Part shown: positions 57,201 through 60,000 of the stretch, in pieces
Numbering within the stretch: the first letter of the stretch is position 1
How the letters are laid out: the number at the start of each line of letters is the position of its first letter
Assembly (NCBI RefSeq): GCF_032854445.1
Contig: NC_088302.1
Span: 35,036,191-35,096,190 of the forward strand
DNA: 60,000 nt
From: Liolophura sinensis
Lineage: Eukaryota > Mollusca > Polyplacophora > Chitonida > Chitonidae
Direction of reading: 5' to 3'
Notes under the pieces: generated by a model
Seen by the model: only the letters and a program-made list of their open reading frames with translations
Told to the model about the DNA's origin: nothing
The model's database searches: none
Position numbers and translations under genes: made by a program

Positions 57201-60000
57201 ATTGTTCACATAATGAAATATCAGAACACGTTAAGTTTTGCCAGAACTATGGTCTGTACCTCAGACAAGCGAAACAGTTGCCTATCCAGACACATTTATT
57301 ATCCCCATATCCTCCAGGAAACATGAGCTTCCAAGTGAACCATAGTGCATGCCCCACACTGTCACTGCATTCCCATCCCCGACAAGGAGACAAATATATC
57401 AGTATGACAATAAAAAATGATGTACCTTTATCTCTGGGTAAGTAAAACTCAATCAGTTAATTGCCTCGCTGATCAACAAAACATTTGTAAACAGTATTGG
57501 CCAGAAGCCTGAAGATGGCCAGTTAGGCACTTCTAGTGTCCCTCTGGCCCTGCAGGCTTTTCTGTGTACAAGGGACACTAGCTAATTGTTGCCTTACCCA
57601 CCCTAATCTTCTGTGAAAGCGTCTACACTCTCAGACGAAGGATTCTAGAGCCCTGAATTAAACATGGCAAGTGGTGTTTTAATAACTTGCATATTTGTCA
57701 ATGTTATATGGTCCCCATTTTCGATTGAGCTACTCAAATACATGTTGTGCTGTATGATTGTAAGTGAGAAGGTTTTCTAGCAACCTGCGGGTGGTTGTGG
57801 GTTTCACAAGGGCTCTGCCCAGTTTCCTCCCACCATAATGCTGGTTGCTGTTGTATAGGTGATATATTCTGGAGTACGGCATAAAACACCAATCAAATAA
57901 AATAAATGATTGCGATGCCCCAATCACGTCTGTCTTGCTAATGTACTCCGCCTGCCGATCTTCTCCCCAAGGTATCCACTCGACTTCCAGGTCCAATCCA
58001 TTCTCTAAACAGAACATATATATGGTATTGCACTACTTTGCAACTTGGTCCTCATGCCCAGTAGAGCATACATTTTGATTGTCAGTAAACCACTTCACCC
58101 CTGGTTTTCTAATAATGAAGCAAACTTTGATAACGAGCTGCAATGTTTTTAACTCGTGCCATATAGAATTCTGTGCAGATTCATTCACTGACAGTAGGAC
58201 ACGCCCTCAGCAACCTCAGTGCAGTATCCACAATAAACTACCCTACTGGCATCGGAGTAAACAATCTTCTGCATTGCAGAACTTGCACAAATGCCATTTT
58301 GTGTGTCTTTGGACATCATTGCTCCAGAACTGTGTATGTAACCTCGGAGGAGAATGTGTCGCTGTTTTAGTTGCTCAATTTCAACATCCAGTAGTTCATT
58401 GGCGTATTCAATCTCTTTGTATTAAAATGGCCGTTTGATCTGGCTCAGTCCCTCTAATACATTATGATTGAAGTTAAATTATTTTTTGTCTTTTCATTGC
58501 TTCTGTTTCACATTTTTGAAGCCTGGACTTGACACATTGTCTTTTGTTCAGCTTTCCAAAATTACTCATCCATAGTACTGATATAAAAACCAAATATTCA
58601 AACAGTTGTGCCCATATACGTGCAGTGTAATGTTAAAATAAGGTATGTTGACCTGGACAATTTTGCATTTGCTTTTGCTTATATACATATACCATTAATA
58701 TTTTGCTATAACCATTTCTATTTGCTGCATTACAACATTGTTAGTAGACATTTCAATAGAATTACCTGTATTTCAGATAGATGTACATATATAAGCATAA
58801 TTATGCATAGTGCATAATGCAAGTTGTTACAGTTTCGCATAGTGAAATTCCTGGGCTTCTCTTTTTCAGTATTACAGATGGTATTCTTGTATAGCCAACT
58901 GCTCACAGATGTCAGGTGGAAGAATGGAAGCTATGCAGCCAAGCACACCAATAGGTAAACTAGGCAACCAGACTAGACGCTATCCATCTGGGCATTACTC
59001 GTATAGGGAAACAGTAGTCAGGGGGCGCACATATAGAAGCTGTTTCATCTCAGACATACCTGAAACCAACAAACACGAGACCACGTCTGAACGGCTGGCT
59101 GGAGAGGAGGACTCCAGCAAGCAGTCAGGCACTTACACTCACTCTGACAGTGGCTGCGACTCGGAAAGTAGCTCTGTAGGGGACTCTCTGAATGAGGCTA
59201 CGGCTATGGGTAGTGAGAAATCCGAGTCACCATGCAGTATTGATGGTAATAAAGATGACGACCAGTCGGTAGATGAGGACTCTCAGGGCGAAAATTCTGT
59301 TTGTGATGAAAGTGAAAAGTCAGATAAAGAGGTAGACGTGTCTAATTTAGAAGGTTCTGACGAGGTTTGCGAGTCAGGCTCTAAGCCAAAGTCTCAAAAG
59401 AAATATTATACATGGGGTCCTTATAAGCTATTGAAACCAATAAAAGACATTCCACCCAGATTCCAGCAGCTTCTAGCAGAAAGTAATGCCCAGAAAGCTC
59501 GTTGTGAGGGTATACCTTTAGTTTACCAATGTGATCCTTACCAAAGTTATCCACCTGCTCCCTATGGAGCGACGACGGTGGCCTGGGGGGATGGGGAACA
59601 GGCAGAGTTCCAGCTAAACCCCAGCGCCCCAGACTTCACCCCAAGTCAGGGACATGATTTTGTGGGTAGTGAGGTTAGCTTGGGTGTAGGTAACTCCTCC
59701 AATCAGACCAAAACGCCTGCAGATGCCACAACAACTTGTACTATAGTATATCCTTCAGTATATGGTGATGCTTGTAACCATGCTAACAGCTCAAGTAGAA
59801 CTGTCTTTCCTCCTCCTCCTCCAACTGCTGTTGCTCCTCCTCCTCCTCTTCCAACTGCTGTTGCTCCTCCTCCTCCAACTGCTGCTGGTCCTCCTCCTCA
59901 GATAAATCATCCTCCACCCTCTGTCCCTGTGCCGGCTCCTCCACCGCCTCCTCCTCCATCTGTTTCAGCTACATGCAGCATGCGTGCTGAAGGTGGCCCT
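4924..60000 (+). CDS. OTUD4: OTUD4 / otu orthologue (OTU-Tudor deubiquitinase), partial at both ends
   Basis: This is the overall span of a split gene with 18 coding exons in the window: 4924-4974, 6070-6116, 12443-12515, 16929-17010, 18035-18182, 19621-19675, 20425-20548, 23123-23187, 31021-31130, 33028-33089, 42124-42158, 42496-42587, 45134-45232, 51196-51308, 52331-52450, 54861-55163, 56601-56641 and 58870-60000. All introns are AG/GT and all phases join, giving 917 codons without a stop. Segments match vertebrate OTUD4 in order: FIEGSFENYL, WAGQVEISALS, DFIIYQ, CFTDGNHYDSVYP, YRNVELDIW, GDKCQ, FIEELGQK, LRFFYNLG. OTUD4 and Drosophila Otu are cysteine deubiquitinases with an OTU domain, a Tudor domain and a disordered C-terminus. 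They are linked to RNA granules, K63/K48 ubiquitin signalling and, in flies, oogenesis. The catalytic Cys loop is not in the window; the catalytic His is. The stop codon is beyond the right edge. Identity is very likely; some junctions, especially in the low-complexity part, could shift with transcript data. Confidence 0.93.
5310..5515 (+). repeat. Second SINE-like family (SINE-2), copy 1
   Basis: It contains cttgtcagcaacttgccaaa, ggtttaccctgggcattc, a cacccataaaactaactggc block, and a cttgagtgtgagattgaaac tail ending A-rich. The middle is related to the tRNA-type SINE, but the central block with cacccataaaactgac is distinctive. Other copies lie at about 13385-13535, 19857-19930 and 55590-55775. 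Confidence 0.65.
5765..5865 (+). repeat. Dispersed repeat D, copy 1
   Basis: It pairs with 47190-47290: both share gatacattttgcttgattc, then ttttttgtg-gaagtttgat, then taatttc-t-tcag-aaa. The family is unknown. Confidence 0.65.
5869..5945 (-). repeat. SINE 3'-tail fragment
   Basis: The inverted tail gattggtgttttacgccata, then ctcaagaatatttcacttgt, is preceded by a T-rich run. It is a 5'-truncated minus-strand copy lying about 125 bp before exon 2. Confidence 0.85.
6070..6116 (+). CDS. OTUD4: OTUD4 coding exon 2 (OTU domain core)
   Basis: This 47-nt exon reads VWAGQVEISALSCLY plus two bases of an Arg codon. It is the conserved W-x-G-[QD]-x-E-[IL]-x-A-[LM]-S motif of OTU domains, and the human protein has VGQVEISALSLMY at this place. 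The acceptor is tctcag and the donor gtaagt. It ends in phase 2 and joins exon 3 to rebuild Arg. Confidence 0.94.
7941..8658. mobile_element. PIF/Harbinger-type element, internally deleted (MITE-like)
   Basis: The termini are imperfect inverted repeats: agccgcgtttagactac at the left, and agccccgtttacactac when the right end is read inverted. Both ends are flanked by the trinucleotide tat (7938-7940 and 8659-8661), consistent with a 3-bp target duplication. Inside, on the minus strand, is the start of a Myb/SANT-like protein. On the plus strand at 8157 there is a short frame MALPVVVRQRYRRPFRNSY that resembles the start of a Harbinger transposase. The two 5' ends face each other and the middle is gone. 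Extra TIR-like blocks (8465-8478 and 8578-8592) lie near the right end. Confidence 0.75.
8220..8342 (-). pseudogene. Myb/SANT-like DNA-binding domain fragment of a Harbinger element
   Basis: Reading on the minus strand from the Met at 8342: STNRGTTWTKEETEHLLAIW then DEENVQAQLESARHNENI. W-T-x-E-E-x-x-x-L-L-x-I-W-x-D-E-x-x-Q-x-Q-L is the trihelix/Myb-SANT pattern carried by the accessory protein of PIF/Harbinger transposons. The homology stops after about 40 residues at the internal deletion, so the product cannot be functional. Confidence 0.75.
9617..9818 (+). repeat. tRNA-derived SINE, diverged
   Basis: It carries gtgagttcaagtctagctcc, cagcaacctgcagatggttg and the tail gtcataaaacaccaatgaaa with (aata)n. 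Confidence 0.85.
10093..10297 (+). repeat. tRNA-derived SINE with tRNA-like head
   Basis: It keeps gtggttagcgcgccagtgcc (A-box region), then gtaagtgagaaggtctgcca and the cggcgtaaaacacctttcaa tail. The B-box part is mutated (gtgagtccccctcatcc), so it is probably dead. Confidence 0.85.
10880..11080 (-). repeat. MITE-like repeat M, copy 1
   Basis: It is the same family as 28980-29152, 31259-31437, 33335-33550, 40249-40400 and 49309-49472. The shared core is, in the opposite sense, tgcatgtt-gcaaggtgtt-attcaagca-t, ggcattattctgtg, and gtttgtctccaaaatcaa. The inverted ends are of the type taattcttcaacctttt. Confidence 0.75.
11727..11995 (+). repeat. Dispersed repeat family B, copy 2
   Basis: The best-preserved stretch reads gagcaaggaaacatgactgg, then tcttcagcatgatacttcgg and ctcgccctgccacaaaaagg. 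It ends near a gactgaaaaaaat stretch, like copy 1. Confidence 0.75.
12443..12515 (+). CDS. OTUD4: OTUD4 coding exon 3 (OTU domain)
   Basis: After completing Arg, the exon reads RDFIIYQTIGKPPVNATQNG followed by FNEK. It matches KDFIIYREPNVSPSQVTENNFPEK of human OTUD4, the central beta-strand and variable loop of the OTU fold. The acceptor is tatacag, the donor gtaagt, and the exon ends in phase 0. The 6.3-kb intron before it carries a Harbinger relic, a MITE and SINEs. Confidence 0.95.
12601..12830 (+). repeat. tRNA-derived SINE, nearly complete
   Basis: It has the A-box region (ctcagttggttagtgcgcta), catgacccaggagcctctca, the B-box region (gtgagttcaagtccaactca) and the tail ending in (aaat)n. 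It begins 85 bp after the exon 3 donor. Confidence 0.9.
13385..13535 (+). repeat. SINE-2 family, copy 2
   Basis: It has the order gtgggaaagtctgtcagtaa, ggtttactccaggcactcca, a degraded cacccataaaactgac block, and aagtaaataaataaatga. Confidence 0.6.
14653..14772 (+). repeat. tRNA-derived SINE head, 3'-truncated
   Basis: The head is very well preserved: gggcctccgtggctcagttg, gttagcatgctagtgcagcg and gagttcaagtccagctcatg. It breaks off at ggccgtacg without the usual tail, which is unusual because SINEs normally lose the 5' end. A later deletion or rearrangement is likely. Confidence 0.88.
15186..16085 (+). repeat. 60-bp minisatellite, about 15 units
   Basis: The unit is of the form gtggttttattctgggctcc, tggtctcctccacccacaga, gccaaccaccaaagggacag. 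Successive units start exactly 60 bp apart (for example 15447, 15507, 15567), with a few of 54 bp. As 60 is a multiple of 3, all frames stay open and give long spurious open frames on both strands. The unit resembles the core of SINE-2. Confidence 0.93.
16560..16812 (+). repeat. tRNA-derived SINE, diverged
   Basis: It has gtggttatcgcgccagtgag, atgactcaggagcctttcac, gtaagtgggaaggtctgaca and a gtgcggcataaaacacaata tail ending in an A/C-rich run. It lies about 120 bp before exon 4. Confidence 0.85.
16929..17010 (+). CDS. OTUD4: OTUD4 coding exon 4 with the catalytic histidine
   Basis: The exon reads IVLCFTDGNHYDSVYPKTFG then QSIAICQ. It contains the G-N-H-Y-D motif of OTU proteases whose His activates the catalytic Cys. 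Human OTUD4 has CFSNGNHYDIVYP here. The His codon is at about 16956-16958. With this residue intact there is no sign that the enzyme is a pseudo-protease, though the Cys itself is not visible. The acceptor is cctacag, the donor gtaagt, and the exon ends in phase 1. Confidence 0.96.
17492..17760 (+). repeat. tRNA-derived SINE, full length (best reference copy)
   Basis: It is complete from gggcctccgtggctcagtcg to caaataaagaaataaata. The A box is tggctcagtcgg; the B-box region is gtcgctttgagtaaagtcca with a small deletion. The body has gggaaggtcaggcagcaacc, gggctctgcccggtttccac and atattcttgagtacggcgta. Open frames on both strands here are artefacts. Confidence 0.95.
18035..18182 (+). CDS. OTUD4: OTUD4 coding exon 5 (end of OTU domain, basic linker)
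   Basis: After completing Ser, the exon reads IVYETLYRGVFRLDRELEEA, then a strongly basic linker (SKSRRYRKD, then TSPNWRLERPEL). The first part aligns with LLYELLYEKVFKTDVSKIVMEL of human OTUD4, the last OTU helix. Human OTUD4 next has an acidic Ser-rich stretch reported as a CK2 phosphorylation region; here the linker is basic instead. The acceptor is tttacag; the donor AG/gtattt is weaker than its neighbours. A 27-bp minisatellite begins only tens of bases after the donor. Confidence 0.9.
18235..18960 (+). repeat. 27-bp minisatellite with a 162-bp higher-order repeat
   Basis: The unit is of the form ggctgctgtgagactttatc then tggggta. Blocks around 18303 and 18465 repeat with their variants in the same order, a period of 162 bp (6 units). 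The period is divisible by 3, hence the 173-codon minus-strand frame (KSHSSLPQI repeats), which I regard as an artefact. It starts about 50 bp after the exon 5 donor. Confidence 0.92.
19621..19675 (+). CDS. OTUD4: OTUD4 coding exon 6 (short linker, predicted)
   Basis: This short exon is needed to carry the phase-2 end of exon 5 to the phase-0 start of exon 7. It reads (S)EPLMALETTPCSHGNRFH. Four AG dinucleotides stand in a row upstream (tagcagagag); only the last gives an open frame, because each of the other three runs into a stop. The donor is CAT/gtgagt. The sequence loosely resembles NGFKPLSGNEQLKNNGN of the human linker. Phase logic supports it, but it is one of the less certain exons. 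Confidence 0.68.
19737..19815 (-). repeat. SINE 3'-tail fragment
   Basis: The inverted tail reads gtgttttacaccttattcag then gaatgtttcacttatgcgac. A SINE-2-like piece in the opposite sense follows at about 19857-19930 (ctggtttccttcacccataa then aactgacc). Confidence 0.7.
19993..20212 (-). repeat. tRNA-derived SINE, nearly complete, minus strand
   Basis: From the left: tttatttatttatttg, gattggtgttttaagctgta, ggcagagcccgggggaaccc, gcaggttgctgtcagacctt, attgaactcacagcgaatgc and attggtgagaggc. It lies between exons 6 and 7 and is the longest antisense copy in the gene. Confidence 0.9.
20425..20548 (+). CDS. OTUD4: OTUD4 coding exon 7 (pre-Tudor conserved motif)
   Basis: The exon encodes EEPMRPVEGKASPPVPFRIA followed by KALDPEIYRNVELDIWQEAKK. 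The second part matches KSLNPAVYRNVEYEIWLKSK of human OTUD4, a conserved segment just before the Tudor domain. The acceptor is ctctag, the donor gtgagt, and the exon ends in phase 1. Confidence 0.95.
21065..21340 (+). repeat. Dispersed repeat family B, copy 3
   Basis: It shares aaaaatggtactcgttgttg, gagcaaggaaacatgactgg, gtgtctttggcatgatactt, acacacacctagtgaatcct and a final gccataaaacccaaacc. The end resembles a SINE tail, which suggests that family B is also a SINE. Confidence 0.75.
22452..22661 (+). repeat. tRNA-derived SINE, diverged
   Basis: It has gttcaagtccagctcgtgct, a shortened middle, cagcaacctgtggatggttg and an aaaacatcaatgaaataaat end. Confidence 0.87.
23123..23187 (+). CDS. OTUD4: OTUD4 coding exon 8 (start of Tudor domain)
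   Basis: The exon reads EQQQRDLELAQESQFAPGDK then CQ, matching RDYSIAAGLQYEVGDKCQV of human OTUD4. G-D-x-C is the first strand of the Tudor barrel. The acceptor is attgacag and the donor gtgagt; the exon ends in phase 0. The 7.8-kb intron that follows splits the Tudor domain. Confidence 0.94.
23188..26995 (+). other. Intron sequence with no recognised element
   Basis: This is the first part of the 7.8-kb intron that splits the Tudor domain. I see only a short local duplication near 24461-24521 (aatgtattctttctgtctt twice), A/T homopolymers near 25190 and 25580, and an 80-codon open frame at 25755 with no resemblance to known proteins. Confidence 0.5.
26997..27180 (+). repeat. 18-bp tandem repeat, about 10 units
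   Basis: The unit is ggccggatgaccaatagt or close to it. The period of 18 keeps frames open, giving a minus-strand frame of repeating GH-x-S/P that is not a gene. Confidence 0.88.
27335..27545. repeat. Dispersed repeat C, copy 2
   Basis: It is the partner of 4545-4735; see the shared blocks there. It is slightly longer at its right end (gtgaggtggggtgtc). Confidence 0.65.
27949..28152 (+). repeat. tRNA-derived SINE with intact head
   Basis: It has atggctcaggtggttagcgc, gctagcgcagcgtaatgacc, gagttcaagtccagttcatg and the tail gacgtaaaacaccaatcaaa. Part of the middle is deleted. Confidence 0.92.
28456..28493 (+). repeat. Compound (AT)n(GT)n microsatellite
   Basis: An atatatatatat run is followed directly by gtgtgtgtgtgtgtgt. 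Confidence 0.9.
28980..29152 (+). repeat. MITE-like repeat M, copy 2
   Basis: From taattcaaccttttcgcaag through ggcattattctgtgaagaat and gttttgtctccaaaatcaac to gattgaggaaata. The ends are roughly inverted to each other. Confidence 0.78.
29322..29553 (+). repeat. tRNA-derived SINE, 5'-truncated, young
   Basis: It has gttcgctgtgagttcaagtc, gtacgtgggaaggtcttcca, gcaacctgcggatggttgtg, gggctctgcccggtttcctc and gagtacggcgtaaaacacca with (aaat)n. It matches the apparent consensus closely, apart from a poly-C run near 29435. Confidence 0.93.
31021..31130 (+). CDS. OTUD4: OTUD4 coding exon 9 (Tudor domain core)
   Basis: The exon reads VALSCGEEEKLYHAHIQEIG, then SQDKGPVIVFIEELGQ plus part of Lys. 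It has the classic Tudor pattern: a variable loop, an aromatic residue at Y-H-A-H-I, a turn, then V-x-V-x-I-E-E-L-G. Human OTUD4 has FLNADVQGIHSENGPVLVEELGKK. Tudor domains bind methylated Arg/Lys or RNA; for fly Otu, RNA binding is reported. The acceptor is tggacag, the donor gtaagt, and the exon ends in phase 2. Confidence 0.95.
31259..31437 (-). repeat. MITE-like repeat M, copy 3, with clear inverted ends
   Basis: The left end is taattcctcaaccttttcac; the right end, read inverted, is taattcttcaaccttttcac. The two agree at 19 of 20 positions. The core is partly deleted. It lies 128 bp after the Tudor exon donor at 31131. Confidence 0.85.
32224..32432 (+). repeat. tRNA-derived SINE with intact head
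   Basis: It has gggcctccgtgggtcagttg, gttagcacgccagggcggcg, gtgagttccagtccagctca, then a deleted middle and gtatggcaaaaaacaccaat with (aaat)n. Confidence 0.92.
33028..33089 (+). CDS. OTUD4: OTUD4 coding exon 10 (end of Tudor)
   Basis: After completing Lys, the exon reads LDVPFSSLRPIAQFSTSPQS. V-P-x-x-S-L-R-P is the last Tudor strand and helix. The acceptor is attgatag and the donor gtcagt; the exon ends in phase 1. A 9-kb intron with three large tandem arrays follows. Confidence 0.9.
33335..33550 (+). repeat. MITE-like repeat M, copy 4, most complete
   Basis: It begins taattcttcaacctttttgc and ends ggtaaaggttgaggaatta, the inverse. Its core has caaggtgtgtattcaagcat, gaagccctgaaattggccaa and gttctgtctccaaaatcaaa. 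It is about 216 bp with no coding capacity. The TA at both ends fits a TA target site. Confidence 0.87.
34722..35275 (+). repeat. Diverged local duplication
   Basis: A block with ccgcatgagacgaaattctg, caacgg, gtagattcccgtatccagca and gtgtctg-tg recurs about 212 bp later (ccgcatcagacaaaatactc and so on). The sequence aaccatgtaactaatattat occurs at about 34919 and again near 35250. These look like two or three old copies of one segment. Confidence 0.7.
35754..35777 (+). repeat. Long poly-G tract
   Basis: About 20 consecutive G follow gggggtgg. The length is likely to be unreliable in any assembly. Confidence 0.9.
36850..37960 (+). repeat. 56-bp minisatellite, about 20 units, with shortened TA variants
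   Basis: The unit is tgtagatctgagctgacacc, tccgttccctgtacaatggc, acctcatgtacatgta. Start sites of gtagatctga are 56 bp apart (36921, 36977). Near 37455, 37550 and 37820 a short unit replaces the right half with a (ta)n run. These short units recur with the same neighbours, which indicates a higher-order repeat. The period is not a multiple of 3, so the minus-strand frames open in all three phases are artefacts. Confidence 0.95.
39100..39182 (+). repeat. Short tandem repeat, about 20 bp
   Basis: tttcattttaatgatga repeats about five times with small length changes. Confidence 0.9.
40249..40400 (+). repeat. MITE-like repeat M, copy 5
   Basis: From taattcttcatctttttgca through caaggtgttcattcaagcat and ggcattactctgtgtagact to gtttgtctccaaaatcaaat. 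The right inverted end is missing. Confidence 0.8.
40905..41130 (+). repeat. Degenerate tandem repeat
   Basis: Units of the type gatattctgtggaactctg recur irregularly (40919, 40945, 40975 and onward). They are old and heavily mutated. Confidence 0.55.
41635..41895 (+). repeat. Minisatellite, about 45-bp unit, five to six copies
   Basis: The unit is cattttataatttatggatg then aggtgactccactttataga and agt. The last copies are degraded. Confidence 0.92.
42124..42158 (+). CDS. OTUD4: OTUD4 coding exon 11 (basic patch)
   Basis: This 35-nt exon gives ESFSRKKTKRGK after joining. It corresponds to ESWNTVSGKKMKK of human OTUD4. The Lys/Arg cluster could be an RNA-binding patch or a nuclear localisation signal. 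The acceptor is tttttccag and the donor gtaaac; the exon ends in phase 0. Its small size would make it easy for gene predictors to miss. Confidence 0.85.
42172..42210 (+). repeat. (TA)n microsatellite in the shortest intron
   Basis: About 15 TA repeats lie 15 bp after the exon 11 donor, inside a 337-bp intron. Confidence 0.93.
42496..42587 (+). CDS. OTUD4: OTUD4 coding exon 12 (short RG-rich segment)
   Basis: The exon reads GVAQLVGQNTGYLSPPPGEG then VGRGRGWTGV plus part of Arg. It contains a small G-R-G-R-G motif, which in disordered RNA-granule proteins often binds RNA and can be Arg-methylated (inference). The acceptor is attgtag and the donor gtaagt; the exon ends in phase 2. The intron before it is only 337 bp and contains a TA microsatellite. 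Confidence 0.88.
43700..44535 (+). repeat. Degenerate minisatellite, gttgcagttgttactctgtg type
   Basis: About 30 half-units alternate between ctctgtgaagttgcagttgt and ctctgtgatgtatgttgcag. Minus-strand frames reading TEQQ and SQSNN repeats are artefacts. Confidence 0.92.
45134..45232 (+). CDS. OTUD4: OTUD4 coding exon 13 (disordered, Pro/Ser-rich)
   Basis: After completing Arg, the exon reads NPSPRYPSSPIHKPRQLIDS then AGHPIRSKWHQD. No fold is recognised; it lies in the disordered region that follows Tudor in OTUD4. The acceptor is attttag and the donor gtagga; it enters and leaves in phase 2. Confidence 0.83.
46243..46414 (+). repeat. tRNA-derived SINE, 5'-truncated
   Basis: It has gcagtcgctgtgagttcaag, gggaatgtcttccagcaact, a short middle and an aattaaataaattaataaat end. 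A poly-G run near 46423 follows. Confidence 0.87.
47190..47290 (+). repeat. Dispersed repeat D, copy 2
   Basis: It is the partner of 5765-5865; see that entry. Confidence 0.65.
48085..48150 (-). repeat. SINE 3'-tail fragment
   Basis: The inverted tail reads tttgattggtgttttaggct then gtactcgagagtatttcaca. It is 5'-truncated. Confidence 0.82.
49045..49216 (+). other. Open, splice-bounded segment of uncertain status
   Basis: After the ag at 49043-49044 the frame reads (R)YMDGGQQSTAQKVTDKL and stays open past a gtgagt at 49217. Entry would fit exon 13 (phase 2), but the exit phase does not fit exon 14; it would fit exon 15. The composition is exon-like. I cannot tell whether it is an alternative exon, a decayed exon or chance. 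Confidence 0.22.
49309..49472 (+). repeat. MITE-like repeat M, copy 6
   Basis: From tccctcaacctaatcacatg through gtattattctgtgtaggttt and aaccaatgctctcgtaaaca to gctgagaaattgagg. It is diverged. Confidence 0.7.
51196..51308 (+). CDS. OTUD4: OTUD4 coding exon 14 (Tyr/Pro/Gln-rich low complexity)
   Basis: After completing Ser, the exon reads YYVRANYHHGPQPTYWKPQP then QGCGDPASQITQPTCVT. The aromatic, Pro- and Gln-rich composition resembles the low-complexity region of fly Otu, which is reported to drive condensation and support enzyme activity. The acceptor is ttccttag and the donor gtagtt; it ends in phase 1. A second frame is nearly open too, so the reading frame rests on phase continuity. 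Confidence 0.82.
52331..52450 (+). CDS. OTUD4: OTUD4 coding exon 15 (disordered)
   Basis: The exon reads (A)DESMAMNSPPPGDVPQEV, then AAQPVPDEMRIVNGIEHLSV and N. There are two adjacent acceptors, cag and cagag; the first leads to a stop within eight codons, so the second is used. The donor is gtatga and the exon ends in phase 1. No domain is recognised; VNGIEHLSV could be a short linear motif. Confidence 0.86.
52578..52825 (+). repeat. Dispersed repeat E (pairs with about 2000-2250)
   Basis: It shares gaccaatattg, a gtc-tgt-c block, and ttcaaggtcgttggggttca (ttcaaggtcattggggtcat in the other copy), then tgaagtt and a cttgtca end. The family is unknown and the match is loose. Confidence 0.5.
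52830..54860 (+). other. Intron sequence with no recognised element
   Basis: This is the rest of the 2.4-kb intron before exon 16. Only A-rich runs near 52990 and 53065 stand out. No SINE or tandem array is seen, which makes it the cleanest stretch of intron in the right half. Confidence 0.45.
54861..55163 (+). CDS. OTUD4: OTUD4 coding exon 16 (Gln/Pro-rich low complexity)
   Basis: This 303-nt exon encodes a Thr/Ser-rich start (QPETETKTVTATSSSQPAA), a Gln/Pro/Met tract (HMQMQMQPQPMQTQPSQAQ), then LLPMYPYIPVSYAEITSGHI and NFNCGLSQDPSGSDLPLS. The aromatic YPYIPVSYAE part may be a binding motif. The acceptor is ctgtag and the donor gttagt; both sides are phase 1, so it could be skipped without a frameshift. 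A long minus-strand open frame here is a shadow. Confidence 0.9.
56086..56450 (+). repeat. 104-bp minisatellite, about 3.5 units
   Basis: The unit contains catgtggaaaagtctgtcaa, tagtttcccaggccctctgg, tttcctccacctgtaaaact, gactgtagtagtacagtggg and acaggtgaggatgtccatag. Copies are nearly identical, so it is recent. The unit corresponds to the core of SINE-2 plus a short unique piece. Confidence 0.95.
56601..56641 (+). CDS. OTUD4: OTUD4 coding exon 17 (conserved RFFxNLG motif)
   Basis: The exon reads DLPSLRFFYNLGQN. It matches EDLPKDKNILRFFFNLG of human OTUD4, the one strongly conserved island in the otherwise disordered C-terminal half and so a likely helical interaction motif. The acceptor is aatttcag and the donor gtaagt; it ends in phase 0. 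Model A joins it directly to 58870, giving LGQNYYRWYSC, which resembles human LGVKAYSC. Confidence 0.92.
56946..57195 (+). repeat. 28-bp minisatellite, about nine units
   Basis: The unit is acatctgggcctctaacccg then tacaaaac. It degrades toward the right end and stops about 50 bp before the candidate exon at 57245. Confidence 0.9.
57245..57437 (+). CDS. Candidate alternative OTUD4 exon
   Basis: This 193-nt segment is open for 64 codons, is more GC-rich than the flanking intron, and is bounded by gttttgccag and a perfect gtaagt. It begins NYGLYLRQAKQLPIQTHLLS. It accepts the phase-0 end of exon 17 and ends in phase 1. The phase-1 end fits the last exon if that exon starts at the second acceptor (58895), which restores its long frame. 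It could be a cassette exon, a constitutive exon, or chance. Confidence 0.4.
57753..57908 (+). repeat. tRNA-derived SINE, 3' half
   Basis: It has attgtaagtgagaaggtttt, caacctgcgggtggttgtgg, tcctcccaccataatgctgg and gagtacggcataaaacacca with (aaat)n. It abuts the DIRS-like relic, so it probably inserted at or in it. Confidence 0.9.
57909..58455 (-). pseudogene. Broken DIRS-like retroelement fragment (RNase H region)
   Basis: Read on the minus strand, separate pieces in different frames match the order of the reverse transcriptase/RNase H protein of DIRS/Ngaro-type elements. These are FWSNDV, then IVYSDAS, then SIWHELK, then VKWFTDNQNV, then ENGLDLEVEWIP and QAEYIS. At least two frameshifts and stop codons separate them, so it is dead. 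The first Asp (SDAS), the Glu (HEL) and the Asp (TDNQ) are the expected RNase H acidic residues. No integrase or tyrosine recombinase part is seen. The plus-strand open frame over the same bases (58079-58438) is a shadow. Confidence 0.78.
58870..60000 (+). CDS. OTUD4: OTUD4 coding exon 18 (acidic tract, PAM2, polyproline), open at the window edge
   Basis: 377 codons are open to the window end. In order: YYRWYSCIANCSQMSGGR; a basic Tyr/Arg stretch; an acidic Ser/Glu/Asp tract at about 59085-59390 with many CK2-type sites; YYTWGPYKLLKPIKDIPPRF at about 59402-59461; a Tyr/Pro-rich part; the PAM2 core LNPSAPDFTP at 59614-59643; a Ser/Thr/Asn-rich part; and proline runs at 59809-59962. The acceptor is tttttcag. 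A second acceptor, tatag at 58894, would preserve the frame if the candidate exon 57245-57437 is included. The exon may continue well past the edge, because no donor or stop is seen. Confidence 0.92.
59602..59655 (+). other. PAM2 motif (predicted ligand of PABPC MLLE domain)
   Basis: The in-frame peptide AEFQLNPSAPDFTPSQGH holds every position of the PAM2 consensus: Leu, Asn, Pro, Ala, Phe and Pro, spaced as L-N-P-x-A-x-x-F-x-P. PAM2 peptides in PAIP1/2, ATXN2, eRF3, TOB and GW182 bind the MLLE domain of cytoplasmic poly(A)-binding protein. It sits in a disordered region after an acidic tract, a typical PAM2 setting. This predicts that the deubiquitinase is recruited to poly(A) mRNPs. Confidence 0.85.

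Noticed and set aside
58079-58438. 119-codon plus-strand open frame
   Set aside because: The opposite strand carries recognisable RNase H motifs of a retroelement, so this is a shadow.
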